This document shows positions 8,746 through 17,750 of a DNA stretch of 64,000 bases, one piece after another. The DNA is from Compostimonas suwonensis (lineage in GTDB: Bacteria > Actinomycetota > Actinomycetes > Actinomycetales > Microbacteriaceae): NCBI RefSeq assembly GCF_002797855.1, contig NZ_PGFB01000001.1, positions 186,001 to 250,000 of the forward strand, in the 5' to 3' direction. Position 1 is the stretch's first letter; each line of letters starts with the position of its first letter. Under the pieces are notes generated by a model, which was given only the letters and a program-made list of their open reading frames with translations, was not told the origin of the DNA and did not search any database. The translations under genes and the position numbers were made by a program.

Positions 8746-10782
8746 ATGACGAACCCCGCTGCGGCCGAACTGATCGCCCGCTCGAACCGTTTGGGCGCAG
8801 ACCCCAAGAACACGAACTACGCCGGCGGCAACACCTCAGCCAAGGGCGTCGAGACCGATCCCGTCACGGGCGAGCCGGTCGAGCTCATGTGGGTCAAGGG
8901 CTCCGGCGGAGACCTCGGCACCCTGACGGAGTCGGGCCTGGCCGTTCTGCGCCTCGACCGCCTGCGCGCGCTCGTCGACGTCTACCCCGGCGTCGACCGC
9001 GAGGACGAGATGGTCGCGGCCTTCGACTACACCCTGCACGGCAAAGGCGGGGCGGCCCCGTCGATCGACACCGCCATGCACGGGCTCGTCGACGCCGCGC
9101 ATGTCGACCACCTGCACCCCGACTCCGGCATCGCGATCGCGACGGCCGCCGACGGCGCCGAGCTGACAGCCCAGGCCTTCGGCGACAAGGTCGTGTGGGT
9201 GCCCTGGCGTCGTCCCGGCTTCCAGCTGGGCCTCGACATCGCGGCGATCAAGCGCGACAACCCGGCGGCGATCGGCGCCATCCTCGGCGGTCACGGCATC
9301 ACGGCCTGGGGCGACACCTCCGAGCAGGCCGAGGCCAACTCGCTCTGGATCATCGACACCGCGCAGAAGTTCATCGCCGACAACAGCAAGGCCGAGCCCT
9401 TCGGCCCCGCGCTCGACGGCTACGGCGCGCTGGTCGAGGCCGAGCGCCTCGCCAAGGCGGCTGCGCTCGCCCCCGTCATCCGCGGTCTCGTCTCGACCGA
9501 CAAGGCCCAGGTCGGTCATTTCACCGACGCCGATGTTGTTCTCGATTTCCTGGCTTCGGCCGAGCACCCGCGTCTCGCCGCCCTCGGCACGAGCTGCCCC
9601 GACCATTTCTTGCGCACGAAGGTCAAGCCGCTCGTGCTCGACCTGCCCGCCACCGCCTCCATCGAGGAGTCGATCGCGCGCCTCGACGAGCTCCACACCG
9701 CCTACCGCGCCGACTACCAGGCCTACTACGACCGCAACGCCGTCGAAGGCTCCCCCGCCATCCGCGGCGCCGACCCCGCGATCGTCCTCATCCCCGGCGT
9801 GGGCATGTTCTCCTACGGCGCCAACAAGCAGACCGCACGCGTCGCCGGCGAGTTCTACATCAACGCCATCAACGTCATGCGCGGCGCCGAGGGCCTCTCC
9901 ACCTACTCCCCCATCGACGAGGCCGAGAAGTTCCGCATCGAGTACTGGGCCCTCGAAGAGGCCAAACTCGCCCGGATGCCGAAACCGAAACCCCTCGCCT
10001 CGCGCATCGCACTCGTCACCGGCGCCGCCTCCGGCATCGGCAAGGCCATCGCCACCCGCCTGACCGCGGAGGGCGCCTGCGTCGTCATCGCCGACCTCGA
10101 CCTCGAGAAGGCTCAGGCCGCGGCCGCGGAGCTCGGCAACGCGGATGTCGCGATCGGCGTGCAGGCGAACGTCACCGACGAGGCGCAGGTGCAGGCGGCG
10201 GTCGACGCAGCCGTGCTCGCCTTCGGCGGTGTCGACCTGATCGTCAACAACGCCGGCCTGTCGCTGTCGAAGTCGCTGCTGGAGACCACGGTCGCCGACT
10301 GGGACCTGCAGCACAACGTCATGGCCAAGGGATCCTTCCTGATCTCCCGCGCCGCCGCGAAGGTGCTCATCGACCAGAAACTCGGCGGAGACATCATCTA
10401 CATCTCCTCGAAGAACTCGGTCTTCGCCGGCCCGAACAACATCGCCTACTCGGCGACGAAGGCCGACCAGGCGCACCAGGTACGCCTGCTGGCCGCGGAG
10501 CTCGGCGAGTACGGCGTGAAGGTCAACGGCATCAACCCCGACGGCGTCGTCCGCGGCTCCGGCATCTTCGCCGGCGGCTGGGGCGCCAAACGCGCCGCCG
10601 TCTACGGCGTCCCCGAAGAAGAACTCGGCGCCTACTACGCCCAACGCACCCTCCTCAAACGAGAAGTCCTCCCCGAGAACGTCGCGAACGCCGTCTTCGT
10701 GCTCTGCACGAGCGACCTCTCCCACACCACCGGCCTCCACATCCCCGTCGACGCCGGCGTGGCAGCGGCGTTCCTCCGCTAA
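8746..10782 (+). CDS. rhaEW: Fused L-rhamnulose-1-phosphate aldolase / L-lactaldehyde dehydrogenase, copy 1
   Basis: A 678-residue two-domain enzyme. Residues 1 to about 410 are a class II aldolase with the zinc-binding HVDHLHP (about 119-125) and GGHGITAWG. It splits L-rhamnulose-1-phosphate into dihydroxyacetone phosphate and L-lactaldehyde. Residues from about 419 are a short-chain dehydrogenase with the NAD motif TGAASGIG (425-432), NNAG, and catalytic Tyr568/Lys572 (YSATK), which oxidises lactaldehyde to lactate. The fusion and its two activities are known for RhaEW of other bacteria. From codon 255 to the end the gene is identical, apart from one base (Met526 here), to a second copy at 20458. 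It is followed by the 82-bp palindromic repeat. Confidence 0.93.
   Translation: MTNPAAAELIARSNRLGADPKNTNYAGGNTSAKGVETDPVTGEPVELMWVKGSGGDLGTLTESGLAVLRLDRLRALVDVYPGVDREDEMVAAFDYTLHGKGGAAPSIDTAMHGLVDAAHVDHLHPDSGIAIATAADGAELTAQAFGDKVVWVPWRRPGFQLGLDIAAIKRDNPAAIGAILGGHGITAWGDTSEQAEANSLWIIDTAQKFIADNSKAEPFGPALDGYGALVEAERLAKAAALAPVIRGLVSTDKAQVGHFTDADVVLDFLASAEHPRLAALGTSCPDHFLRTKVKPLVLDLPATASIEESIARLDELHTAYRADYQAYYDRNAVEGSPAIRGADPAIVLIPGVGMFSYGANKQTARVAGEFYINAINVMRGAEGLSTYSPIDEAEKFRIEYWALEEAKLARMPKPKPLASRIALVTGAASGIGKAIATRLTAEGACVVIADLDLEKAQAAAAELGNADVAIGVQANVTDEAQVQAAVDAAVLAFGGVDLIVNNAGLSLSKSLLETTVADWDLQHNVMAKGSFLISRAAAKVLIDQKLGGDIIYISSKNSVFAGPNNIAYSATKADQAHQVRLLAAELGEYGVKVNGINPDGVVRGSGIFAGGWGAKRAAVYGVPEEELGAYYAQRTLLKREVLPENVANAVFVLCTSDLSHTTGLHIPVDAGVAAAFLR
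9508..10782 (+). repeat. 1,275-bp tract shared with 21220-22494 (copy A)
   Basis: Starting with CAGGTCGGTCATTTC, the two rhaEW genes are base-for-base the same to their stop codons, apart from A at 10321 versus C at 22033. Immediately upstream they diverge at most third positions. Similarity continues past the stop, with a short indel, through the palindromic element to about 10883. Confidence 0.95.
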
Positions 10783-10790
10783 CCCCACCA

Positions 10791-10872
10791 CCCCAAATAC
10801 AGGAGATCCACCCCCACGGCGGCGAGAACCGGACACCAACCCGCCCCCACCGTGACAACTCCTGCAATCGGG
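10791..10872. repeat. 82-bp palindromic repeat, CAGGAG family, copy 1
   Basis: The ends are inverted repeats: CCCAAATACAGGAG at the left and CTCCTGCAATCGGG at the right. An inner CACGG/CCGTG pair suggests a cruciform. Related elements of the same size lie at 22519-22599 and 23658-23739. It sits between rhaEW and rhaB and may also end transcription. Confidence 0.75.
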
Positions 10873-10961
10873 AACACAACACCAATCGCCCAACGGATGC
10901 CACACTCAGAGCTATCAGTTCTCACCGCTGACACCACCAGAACCCGGGAGGCCGTTCTCCG

Positions 10962-12422
10962 ATGGACACCGTAGCCGCCGTCGACCTCGGCGCCTCGAGC
11001 GGACGGGTGATGCTCGGCCATGTCGGCCACAACGAGCTCAGCATCCGGCCGGTCGCGCGCTTCCCCAACAACCCCGTGCGCATCGCCGATGGGCTGCACT
11101 GGAACATCCTCGAGCTCTACCGCAACGTGATCGGCGGGCTCTCGGCCGCGACGCGCGAGGAGCCCGGCCTCGTGAGCATCGCCGTCGACTCCTGGGCCGT
11201 GGACTACGCGCTCATGCGCGACGGCCGGATGCTCGGCACCCCATACCACTACCGGGACGATCGCACGGCCGCCGTGATCGACGCCGTGCACACCCGGGTG
11301 GATCCCGCCGAGCTCTACACGAGCAACGGCCTCCAGTTCCTGCCCTTCAACTCGCTCTACCAGCTCGCCGCCGATCAGGCGGCGAGCACCCTCGAGCTCG
11401 CCGACTCCTTCCTGCTCATCCCCGATCTGATCAACTTCTGGCTCACGGGCCGGCGGTTCGCCGAGGCGAGCAACGCGTCCACCACGGGGCTGCTGGCCGT
11501 GCGCGACATCCCGGGCGGGCCGCTCGCGCAGCCCGGGCCGCACTGGGACGACGCCCTCATCGAGAGGCTGGGTCTGCCGCGCAGCATCTTCCCGCCGCTG
11601 CTCACGGCCGGCTCGACGGTCGGGGCGCTGTCGCCGGCCGTCGCCGCGGAGATCGGCGCCGGCCCCCGCCTCCAGGTCACGGCCGTGGGCTCGCACGACA
11701 CGGCCTCTGCCGTTGTGGCCGTCCCCATGGCTTCGGATGCCGCGGCCTACATCTCGAGCGGAACCTGGTCGCTCGTCGGGGTCGAGCTCGATGCCCCCGT
11801 GCTGAGCGACGCCGGCCGTCTCGCCAATTTCACGAACGAGGGCGGCGTCGACGGCCGGGTGCGCTACCTGCACAACGTCATGGGCCTGTGGCTGCTGAGC
11901 GAGTCGGTGCGCGTCTGGGGCCGCACGGGCGAGCAGATCGACCTGCCGCTGCTCATCAAGCAGGCGAGCGAGGTCACCACCCCGGTCGCCGTCTTCGACG
12001 CGGACGACGTGCGCTTCCTGCCTCCGGGCGACATGCCGCAGCGCATCGCCGAGTACTGCCACGAGCACGATCTGCCCGTTCCGGCCAGCCGGGCCGAGTT
12101 CGTGCGGAGCATCATCGAGAGCCTGGCCGCGGCCTACGCCCGCGCCATCCGCACCGCCGGGGAGCTCAGCGGTCGCACCGTCGACGCCGTGCACATCGTG
12201 GGCGGCGGCTCGCAGAACACCCTGCTCTGCCAGCTGACGGCCGACCGCACGGGGCTGCCCGTGCTCGCCGGACCCGTCGAGGCCACCGCCATCGGCAATG
12301 TGCTCGTTCAAGCGCGCACCGCCGGGCTCGTGCACGGCGACCTCGAGTCCTTGCGCGCCCTCGTCGCGCAGGCCTTCCCGCCCGTGCGCTACGAGCCCTC
12401 GCTCGCTCGCGTCCGGCGCTGA
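10962..12422 (+). CDS. rhaB: L-rhamnulokinase
   Basis: A 486-residue FGGY-family kinase that phosphorylates L-rhamnulose at O1 to supply the aldolase. The N-terminal ATPase-fold motif is VDLGASSGRVMLG (residues about 6-18). SIAVDSWAVDYAL and YRDDRT are typical of rhamnulokinases, and the C-terminal ADP-binding HIVGGGSQNTLLCQ is present. GGGAGG lies upstream of ATG 10962. A gap of about 180 bp with a palindromic repeat separates it from rhaEW, so it may be expressed partly on its own. It completes the rhamnose pathway in this window. Confidence 0.92.
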   Translation: MDTVAAVDLGASSGRVMLGHVGHNELSIRPVARFPNNPVRIADGLHWNILELYRNVIGGLSAATREEPGLVSIAVDSWAVDYALMRDGRMLGTPYHYRDDRTAAVIDAVHTRVDPAELYTSNGLQFLPFNSLYQLAADQAASTLELADSFLLIPDLINFWLTGRRFAEASNASTTGLLAVRDIPGGPLAQPGPHWDDALIERLGLPRSIFPPLLTAGSTVGALSPAVAAEIGAGPRLQVTAVGSHDTASAVVAVPMASDAAAYISSGTWSLVGVELDAPVLSDAGRLANFTNEGGVDGRVRYLHNVMGLWLLSESVRVWGRTGEQIDLPLLIKQASEVTTPVAVFDADDVRFLPPGDMPQRIAEYCHEHDLPVPASRAEFVRSIIESLAAAYARAIRTAGELSGRTVDAVHIVGGGSQNTLLCQLTADRTGLPVLAGPVEATAIGNVLVQARTAGLVHGDLESLRALVAQAFPPVRYEPSLARVRR

Positions 12423-12486
12423 CCTCGGCGGTCTTCGCCCGAGTCGCCGGCGACATCCTCCTCGCGCACCTCGGCGTTTGCGAGCA

Positions 12487-12539
12487 TTGACACTTGCGCG
12501 CAATGTTAGTTCCTGTTAGAACTATCACTACCGAACATT
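12487..12539 (+). promoter_or_regulatory. Promoter/operator region of the second sugar cluster
   Basis: TTGACA occurs at 12487-12492, though no good -10 lies at the right distance; a weaker pair is TTGCGC (12494) and TAGAAC (12517) with 17 bp between. Overlapping are direct repeats GTTAG (12505-12509 and 12515-12519, one helical turn apart) and inverted arms AATGTT (12502) and AACATT (12534). Such repeats suit binding of the DeoR-type regulator encoded next. Confidence 0.45.
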
Positions 12540-12569
12540 CCAGATCGACGGATTCTCGGTAAAGCGTGA

Positions 12570-12597
12570 GCAGACTGGCCTCTCGGTCTGCGCTTTT
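12570..12597 (+). terminator. Hairpin with T-run before the DeoR gene
   Basis: GCAGAC (12570-12575) pairs with GTCTGC (12586-12591), extended inward by wobble pairs, and is followed by GCTTTT. It looks like a short intrinsic terminator in the leader of the regulator gene, possibly an attenuator, since it lies downstream of the candidate promoter. Confidence 0.5.
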
Positions 12598-12617
12598 CAG
12601 TGTTGAAAGGTGTGAAG

Positions 12618-13370
12618 ATGATCGCCAGTTCTGTGGATGCCGAGACCAGGCGCACACAACTGCACGCCCTGCTCGAGCGCGACGGCTCCCTCATCCTCAC
12701 CGACGCCGCGGAAGCGTACGGCGTCAGCGAGATGACCATCCGCCGCGACCTCTTCGAGATGGAGCAGGCCGGCCTCGCCCGCCGCGTGCGGGGTGGCGCC
12801 GTCGCCGTCGGCCCCCAGCTCTTCCAGCGCCGCCAGCAGAAGGAGGCGGAGGCCAAGCGGATCATGGCCCTCAAGATGCTCCCGCTCCTGCCGAAGACGG
12901 GCGCGATCGCCATGGACGCCTCGTCCACCGTGCACCGGCTCGCCGTCGAGATGCCGGCCGCAGACCTCACGGTGCTCGTCTCGGGCGTCGAAGCCTTCTC
13001 CGTCCTCAGCACCAAGGCCGAGATCCGCGCGATCCTCTCCGGCGGCGAGCTCGAGCGCACAACAGGCGCCCTCGTCGGGCCCGTCGCCCAGCGCACCATC
13101 CGCGACTTCGTCTTCACCCGGGCCTTCATCTCCCCCACCTGCATCGACGCCGAGCTCGGGGCCACCGAGTCCACCGCGGACGGTGCCGAGGTGAAGCGCA
13201 CGATGCGCCTCGCGACCCGCTCCCTCGTCGTCGCCGCAGACTCGACCAAGCTCAACGAGGCGGCCACCGCCCGCTCGCTCGAGCTCGCCGACATCGACAT
13301 CCTCGTGACCGAGCTCGACCCCGCCGACCCCGCGCTCGACGCCTTCCGCGGCCACGTGGAGCTGTTGTGA
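12618..13370 (+). CDS. DeoR-family transcriptional regulator
   Basis: A 250-residue repressor-type protein. An N-terminal helix-turn-helix (residues about 5-60, with AEAYGVSEMTIRRDL, the family hallmark) is followed by an SIS-like sugar-phosphate sensing domain (ALKMLPLLPKTGAIAMDASSTV, SGVEAF, VVAADSTKL). The ATG at 12618 has AAAGG 7 nt upstream; a GTG at 12600 is less likely. DeoR proteins usually sense a phosphorylated sugar made by the neighbouring kinase. Here the next gene overlaps it by 4 nt and encodes an FGGY kinase, so it probably controls the second cluster. The effector is unknown. Confidence 0.88.
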   Translation: MIASSVDAETRRTQLHALLERDGSLILTDAAEAYGVSEMTIRRDLFEMEQAGLARRVRGGAVAVGPQLFQRRQQKEAEAKRIMALKMLPLLPKTGAIAMDASSTVHRLAVEMPAADLTVLVSGVEAFSVLSTKAEIRAILSGGELERTTGALVGPVAQRTIRDFVFTRAFISPTCIDAELGATESTADGAEVKRTMRLATRSLVVAADSTKLNEAATARSLELADIDILVTELDPADPALDAFRGHVELL

Positions 13371-14878
13371 CCGTCTTCCTCGGCATCGACGTGGGCACGA
13401 CGACCGTCAAGGCGTCGATCGTCGACGACCAGGCCCACGTGCTCGCCGAGGCGTCCATCGGCTACCCCACCTCCTTCGTGCGCACCTCCTGGGTCGAACA
13501 GGACCCGCAGGCGTGGTGGACGGCGACCCTCACCGTGCTCGCACGCCTCGCGAGCGAGGCCGGGCGCGAGGTCATGGCGGCCGTCGCCGGCATCAGCGTG
13601 AGCTCGCAGGCCCCGACCCTCCTGGCCCTGGACGCCGCGGGCTCGCCCGTGCGCCCGGCGCTCATCTGGATGGACCGCCGCGCCGAAGCCCAGTGCGACG
13701 CCCTCGCCGCCGAGTTCGGCCGCGACGAGTACCTCGCCGTCACCGGCAACCGCATCGACCCCTTCTTCGTCGCCCCCAAGCTCCTGTGGCTGAGCGAGAA
13801 CGAGCCCGCGAGCCTCCGGCGGACGGCGGCCTTCGTGCAGATCAACGGCTACATCGTGTTCCGCCTCACCGGCGCGCTCAGCATGGACGAGCAGCACGCC
13901 TCGCTCCTGGGGCTGCGCGACATCCACAGCGGAGAATGGTCGCAGCCGCTCCTCGCCGCGACCGGGGTGCGAGCCGAGCTCTTCCCGGCGATCTCGGCGG
14001 CCTCCGACGTCGTGGGGCACGTGACTCCCGCCGTCGCCGCGGAGACCGGCCTTCGCTCGGGCACCCCCGTCGTCGCCGGCACGGTCGACAGCGCCGCCGC
14101 CGCCCTCGAGGCCGGCGTCGTGCGCCCCGGGCAGGGCGCCGAGATGACCGGGACCTCGACCGTCGTGACACTCCCCGTCGAGAGCCCCCTCCCTCAGGCC
14201 GAGTTCATCACGATGGCCTCGGCGCTGCACGGGCAGTGGCTGTACCTCGCCGCCATGGTCGCGACAGGGGCGAGCCTCACCTGGCTGCGCACGCTGACCG
14301 CGCCCGGGGCGGACTTCGCCGAGCTGACCCGGGATGCCGCACAGCTGCGTGCCGGCGCAGGCGGCCTCGTCTTCCTCCCCTACATGATGGGCGAGAGGTC
14401 GCCGCTCTGGAACACCGCGGCGCGGGGCATGTTCCTCGGCCTCACCCTGAGCACCGACGTGCCCCAGCTCACCCGGGCCGTGCTCGAGGGCACCGCCTTC
14501 GCGCTGCGCCACAACCTCGACGTCGCACAGGGCCTGGGCGTCCGGCCGGCCGAGCTGCGGTCGACGGGCGGCCCCGCGGGGAACGATCTCTGGTGCCAGA
14601 TCAAAGCGGATGTCACGGGCATCCCGATCGTCAGGATGCACGCCCCGACGGGCGCGACCTTCGGCGACGCGATGATCGCGGCCGCCGGGACGGGCCACCT
14701 CGACGATCTGGCCGCCGCCGTCGACGAGAACGCGACGATCGACCGCGTCTTCGACCCGAACGACCGCGACGCACAGCGCTACGACGAGCTGTTCGACGTG
14801 TACCGCAACAGCTACGAGCACCTCAGGGGCGACCTCGACGTGCTCGCACGACTCTCGACCCCGGAGGCCACCGAATGA
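13367..14878 (+). CDS. FGGY-family carbohydrate kinase (xylulokinase-like)
   Basis: A 503-residue kinase with GIDVGTTTVKASIVD at the N-terminus, WMDRRAEAQ, EMTGTSTVV in the substrate region and a C-terminal domain with LRSTGGPAGNDLWCQIKADV. GTG at 13367 overlaps the regulator stop. It resembles xylulokinase and other ketose or sugar-alcohol kinases more than the window's rhamnulokinase. The likely role is to phosphorylate the sugar taken up by the second importer, or the ketose made from it. The substrate cannot be read from sequence. It overlaps the following dehydrogenase gene by 4 nt. Confidence 0.85.
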   Translation: MTVFLGIDVGTTTVKASIVDDQAHVLAEASIGYPTSFVRTSWVEQDPQAWWTATLTVLARLASEAGREVMAAVAGISVSSQAPTLLALDAAGSPVRPALIWMDRRAEAQCDALAAEFGRDEYLAVTGNRIDPFFVAPKLLWLSENEPASLRRTAAFVQINGYIVFRLTGALSMDEQHASLLGLRDIHSGEWSQPLLAATGVRAELFPAISAASDVVGHVTPAVAAETGLRSGTPVVAGTVDSAAAALEAGVVRPGQGAEMTGTSTVVTLPVESPLPQAEFITMASALHGQWLYLAAMVATGASLTWLRTLTAPGADFAELTRDAAQLRAGAGGLVFLPYMMGERSPLWNTAARGMFLGLTLSTDVPQLTRAVLEGTAFALRHNLDVAQGLGVRPAELRSTGGPAGNDLWCQIKADVTGIPIVRMHAPTGATFGDAMIAAAGTGHLDDLAAAVDENATIDRVFDPNDRDAQRYDELFDVYRNSYEHLRGDLDVLARLSTPEATE

Positions 14879-15939
14879 CCACGACCCTGTTGACCGCACG
14901 ATTCGACACCGGGGAACGACAACGGCTCGAGGCGGCGATCGGCCCGGTCGACACCGCGGGCTTCGGCGTCGACGGCATCGTTATGCCGCACGAAGAGCTG
15001 CTCGGCCGGGTCTCCGGGCTCACACGCCTGCTCGTCGAGTTCGAGCAGATCGACGAGCAGGTCCTCGACGCCGCTCCCGACCTCACGGTCGTGGCGTGCT
15101 GCCGCAACGAGCCGGGCGCGAGCGTCGACATCGAGGCGGCCACGGCGCGCGGCATCCCCGTGCTCTTCACCCCCGGCCGCAACGCGACGGCCGTCGCCGA
15201 ATACACCCTCGGTCTTATGATCGCCGCCACGAGGGGCATCGCCTCCGCGCACCACGCCCTCCGCCACACCGACGCGTTCACCGCGCAGCCGACAGGCGAT
15301 GCGGACTCGCGACGGGATGCCACGGCGCAGTGGTCGCTCGACCCCGGCGCCCCCTTCGACACCTACCAGGGGCCCGAGCTCTCGGGGCGCACCCTCGGCA
15401 TCGTCGGCTTCGGCATCATCGGCCGCGAGATCGCGCGCCTCGGCCGGGCCTTCGGGATGTCCGTGCTCGTCTACGACCCCTACGTCACGCCGGGAGCACT
15501 CGAACAGAACGACGTCCGTGGCGTCGGCCTCGCCGAGCTCGCCGCCCGCAGCGACATCGTCACGGTCGCCGCGAAGGTCACCCCGGAGAGCAGGGGGGTC
15601 GTCTCGCGCACGTTCTTCGAGGCCATGCGGCCGAACGCCTACTTCGTCAACACCGCCCGCGCCGCGCTCGTCGACTACGACGCCCTCGTCGACGCACTCC
15701 GCTCCCGCTCGATCGCCGGCGCGGCCCTCGACGTCTACCCGGTCGAGCCGCTGCCCTCCGACTCCCCCCTGCTGTCGCTCGACAACGTCGTCCTCTCGCC
15801 GCACCTCGCGGGTGCGAGCACCGACGTCGTGCGCCACCACTCCCGTCAGCTGGTCGACGACATCCTCCGGATCGAACGCGGCGAGCGTCCCCGCTTCCTC
15901 GCCAACCCCGGCGTCTACGCCGCGGAGGCGACAGCATGA
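14875..15939 (+). CDS. D-isomer 2-hydroxyacid dehydrogenase (phosphoglycerate dehydrogenase-like)
   Basis: A 354-residue NAD(H)-dependent oxidoreductase. The Rossmann motif GIVGFGIIG is at about 175-183. NTARAALVDYDAL holds the catalytic Arg, and LSPHLAGAS holds the catalytic His. It lacks the C-terminal ACT domain of true SerA, so catabolism rather than serine synthesis is likely. ATG 14875 overlaps the kinase stop and its own stop overlaps the SDR start, so the three enzymes are made together. Its substrate would be a 2-hydroxy or 2-oxo acid in the second pathway; the identity is unknown. Confidence 0.85.
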   Translation: MTTTLLTARFDTGERQRLEAAIGPVDTAGFGVDGIVMPHEELLGRVSGLTRLLVEFEQIDEQVLDAAPDLTVVACCRNEPGASVDIEAATARGIPVLFTPGRNATAVAEYTLGLMIAATRGIASAHHALRHTDAFTAQPTGDADSRRDATAQWSLDPGAPFDTYQGPELSGRTLGIVGFGIIGREIARLGRAFGMSVLVYDPYVTPGALEQNDVRGVGLAELAARSDIVTVAAKVTPESRGVVSRTFFEAMRPNAYFVNTARAALVDYDALVDALRSRSIAGAALDVYPVEPLPSDSPLLSLDNVVLSPHLAGASTDVVRHHSRQLVDDILRIERGERPRFLANPGVYAAEATA

Positions 15940-16670
15940 GCCGCATCGCCATCGTCACGGGTGGGGCCGGCACCCTCGGCTCGGCCATCGCGACCGAGCT
16001 CGTGGACCGCGGCCACCGTGTTGTCGTCGCCTTCCGCAGCCGCGCCGACGAGGCCGCGCAGCTCGTGGCCGCGCTGGGCGGCCCCGAGCACGCGGCGGCC
16101 GTGCACGCCGACCTCGCGCAGCAGGGCGCCGCGCGCACGATCCTGGATGCCGCGACCGCGGCCTTCGGAGTCCCGACGATCCTCGTCAACAACGCGGGCG
16201 TTATGACGAGCGCGACGGTCGAGACGATGAGCGACGAGCTCTGGGACGAGAGCATCGGCATCAACCTCACCTCGGCGTTCCGGCTCGCCCGCGAGGTCAT
16301 CCCCGGGATGCGCGCGGAGGGCGGGGGCCGCATCGTCAACGTCTCCTCCCAGGCCGCCTACCGTGGCTCCGTCGGCCGCGCCCACTACGCCGCCGCCAAG
16401 GCGGGGATGCTCGGGCTCACCTACTCGCTCGCCCGTGAGCTCGGCCCGGACGCGATAACCGTCAACGCGGTCGTGCCCGGCCGTTTTATGAGCGACATGC
16501 TCGCAACGCACATGACAGGCAAGGAGGAGGCCTGGCTCGAGGGCACGCCCCTCGGCCGTTTCGGCCTCCCCGCCGAGCTCGCCAGCGCCGTCGGCTACCT
16601 CAGCTCCGACGACGCCTCCTACATCACCGGAGCCGCGTTGCAGGTGGGCGGTGGCCTCGTGATGGGTTAG
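15936..16670 (+). CDS. Short-chain dehydrogenase/reductase
   Basis: A 244-residue classical SDR: TGGAGTLG cofactor motif near residues 8-15, NNAG, VNVSSQAAYRG with the catalytic Ser, and YAAAK with Tyr151 and Lys155. The C-terminal DASYITGAALQVGGG is typical of FabG-like sugar and polyol dehydrogenases. It overlaps the hydroxyacid dehydrogenase by 4 nt. In this setting it may oxidise a sugar, polyol or lactone-derived intermediate before phosphorylation; the substrate is not predictable. A gap of about 60 bp leads to the importer genes. Confidence 0.85.
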   Translation: MSRIAIVTGGAGTLGSAIATELVDRGHRVVVAFRSRADEAAQLVAALGGPEHAAAVHADLAQQGAARTILDAATAAFGVPTILVNNAGVMTSATVETMSDELWDESIGINLTSAFRLAREVIPGMRAEGGGRIVNVSSQAAYRGSVGRAHYAAAKAGMLGLTYSLARELGPDAITVNAVVPGRFMSDMLATHMTGKEEAWLEGTPLGRFGLPAELASAVGYLSSDDASYITGAALQVGGGLVMG

Positions 16671-16732
16671 CGAACCGAACCACCCCAGCCCGAACACCAC
16701 ACAGATCTCATGAACTCAACGAGGAGCAATCA

Positions 16733-17749
16733 ATGAAACACAGAAGTCTTCTGACGGCGCTCACGGTCGCAGCCGCGGCATCCGCCCTCATCCTGACCGG
16801 GTGCTCGAACTCCGCCGACGCACCGGCGGCCGACCCGGGCAGCACCGGCGCCGGGGACGGCCCCATCAAGATCGGCTACATCGTCAAGCGCGGAACCGAC
16901 ACCTTCGCGAGCGATCAGGTCGACGCGGCGAAGGCGGCCGCCGCCGAGGCGGGCGTCGAGCTCGTCACCGCCGACGTCAAGCAGGACACGGGCCTCACGA
17001 TCAGCACGGTCAACCAGATGATCGCCAGCGGCATCCAGGGCCTCATCATCGTGGTGCCCGACCAGGCGATCGGCCCGCAGGTCCTCGAGCTCGCCGCGGC
17101 GAAGGGCATCCCCGTGCTCGCCTCCGACGACCCGATCAAGGATGCCGCCGGCAAGGCCGCACCGTTCATCGGACTCGACGGGGTCGCCCTCGGCACCCAG
17201 GCCGGCGAGCAGATCCTCTCGATCCTCGACGAGCACCCCGACTCGACCCCTGAGAACACGGCGTTCGTCGTGGTGAGCCAGAACAGCGTGAGCGCGTGCA
17301 CGGAGCGCACCGGCGCGGCCATCGACGCGTTCAACGCGGGCGGCGGCGAGGCCAAGGCGACGTACATCGACGTTCCGCACGACGGCACGCTGCAGACGGC
17401 GGTCACCGCCATGAGCGCGACGATCACCCAGAACCCGAACATCACGAACTGGTACATCACGAGCTGCAACGACGACGGTGTCGCCGGGGCACTGCGCGCG
17501 CTCGAGGCGAAGGACGTCACGAAGGACAACTCCTTCGGCATCGGCATGGACGGCTCCCTCGCCTGCACCGAGCTCGCGAAGGACAACGGCTTCGTCGGAG
17601 CGAACTACGTGTCCTTCAAGACCAACGGCCAGATGGCGTTCGACTCCATGTATGCGTTCCTGAAGGACGGCACCGCGATCCCGGCGAGCCAGAGCATTCC
17701 CGGCCCGCTGATCACTCGCGACAACAAGGCAGAGCTCGCAGGCTGCTGA
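16733..17749 (+). CDS. Sugar-binding lipoprotein of the second ABC importer
   Basis: A 338-residue lipoprotein with lipobox LTGC (Cys about residue 24) and a type I periplasmic-binding fold (IKIGYIVKRGTDTFASDQ, IVVPDQAIGPQV, SDDPIKDAAG). It is unlike the first importer's rhaS and nearer to arabinose/ribose-type binding proteins. GAGGAG lies upstream of ATG 16733. It opens the importer block of the second cluster (binding protein, ATPase, permease). The ligand is unknown; it is presumably the sugar handled by the kinase, SDR and second rhaEW. Confidence 0.87.
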   Translation: MKHRSLLTALTVAAAASALILTGCSNSADAPAADPGSTGAGDGPIKIGYIVKRGTDTFASDQVDAAKAAAAEAGVELVTADVKQDTGLTISTVNQMIASGIQGLIIVVPDQAIGPQVLELAAAKGIPVLASDDPIKDAAGKAAPFIGLDGVALGTQAGEQILSILDEHPDSTPENTAFVVVSQNSVSACTERTGAAIDAFNAGGGEAKATYIDVPHDGTLQTAVTAMSATITQNPNITNWYITSCNDDGVAGALRALEAKDVTKDNSFGIGMDGSLACTELAKDNGFVGANYVSFKTNGQMAFDSMYAFLKDGTAIPASQSIPGPLITRDNKAELAGC

Positions 17750-17750
17750 C

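Noticed and set aside
8836-10905. Long open frame on the minus strand across rhaEW (and its twin at 20230-22692)
   Set aside because: A shadow of the high-GC plus-strand gene; it has low-complexity Arg/Gly/Asp-rich translation, no domain, and the real frame has full catalytic motifs.
12506-14899. 797-codon minus-strand open frame opposite the DeoR and FGGY genes
   Set aside because: Antisense to two recognisable overlapping genes; typical GC-rich shadow without ribosome site or motifs.
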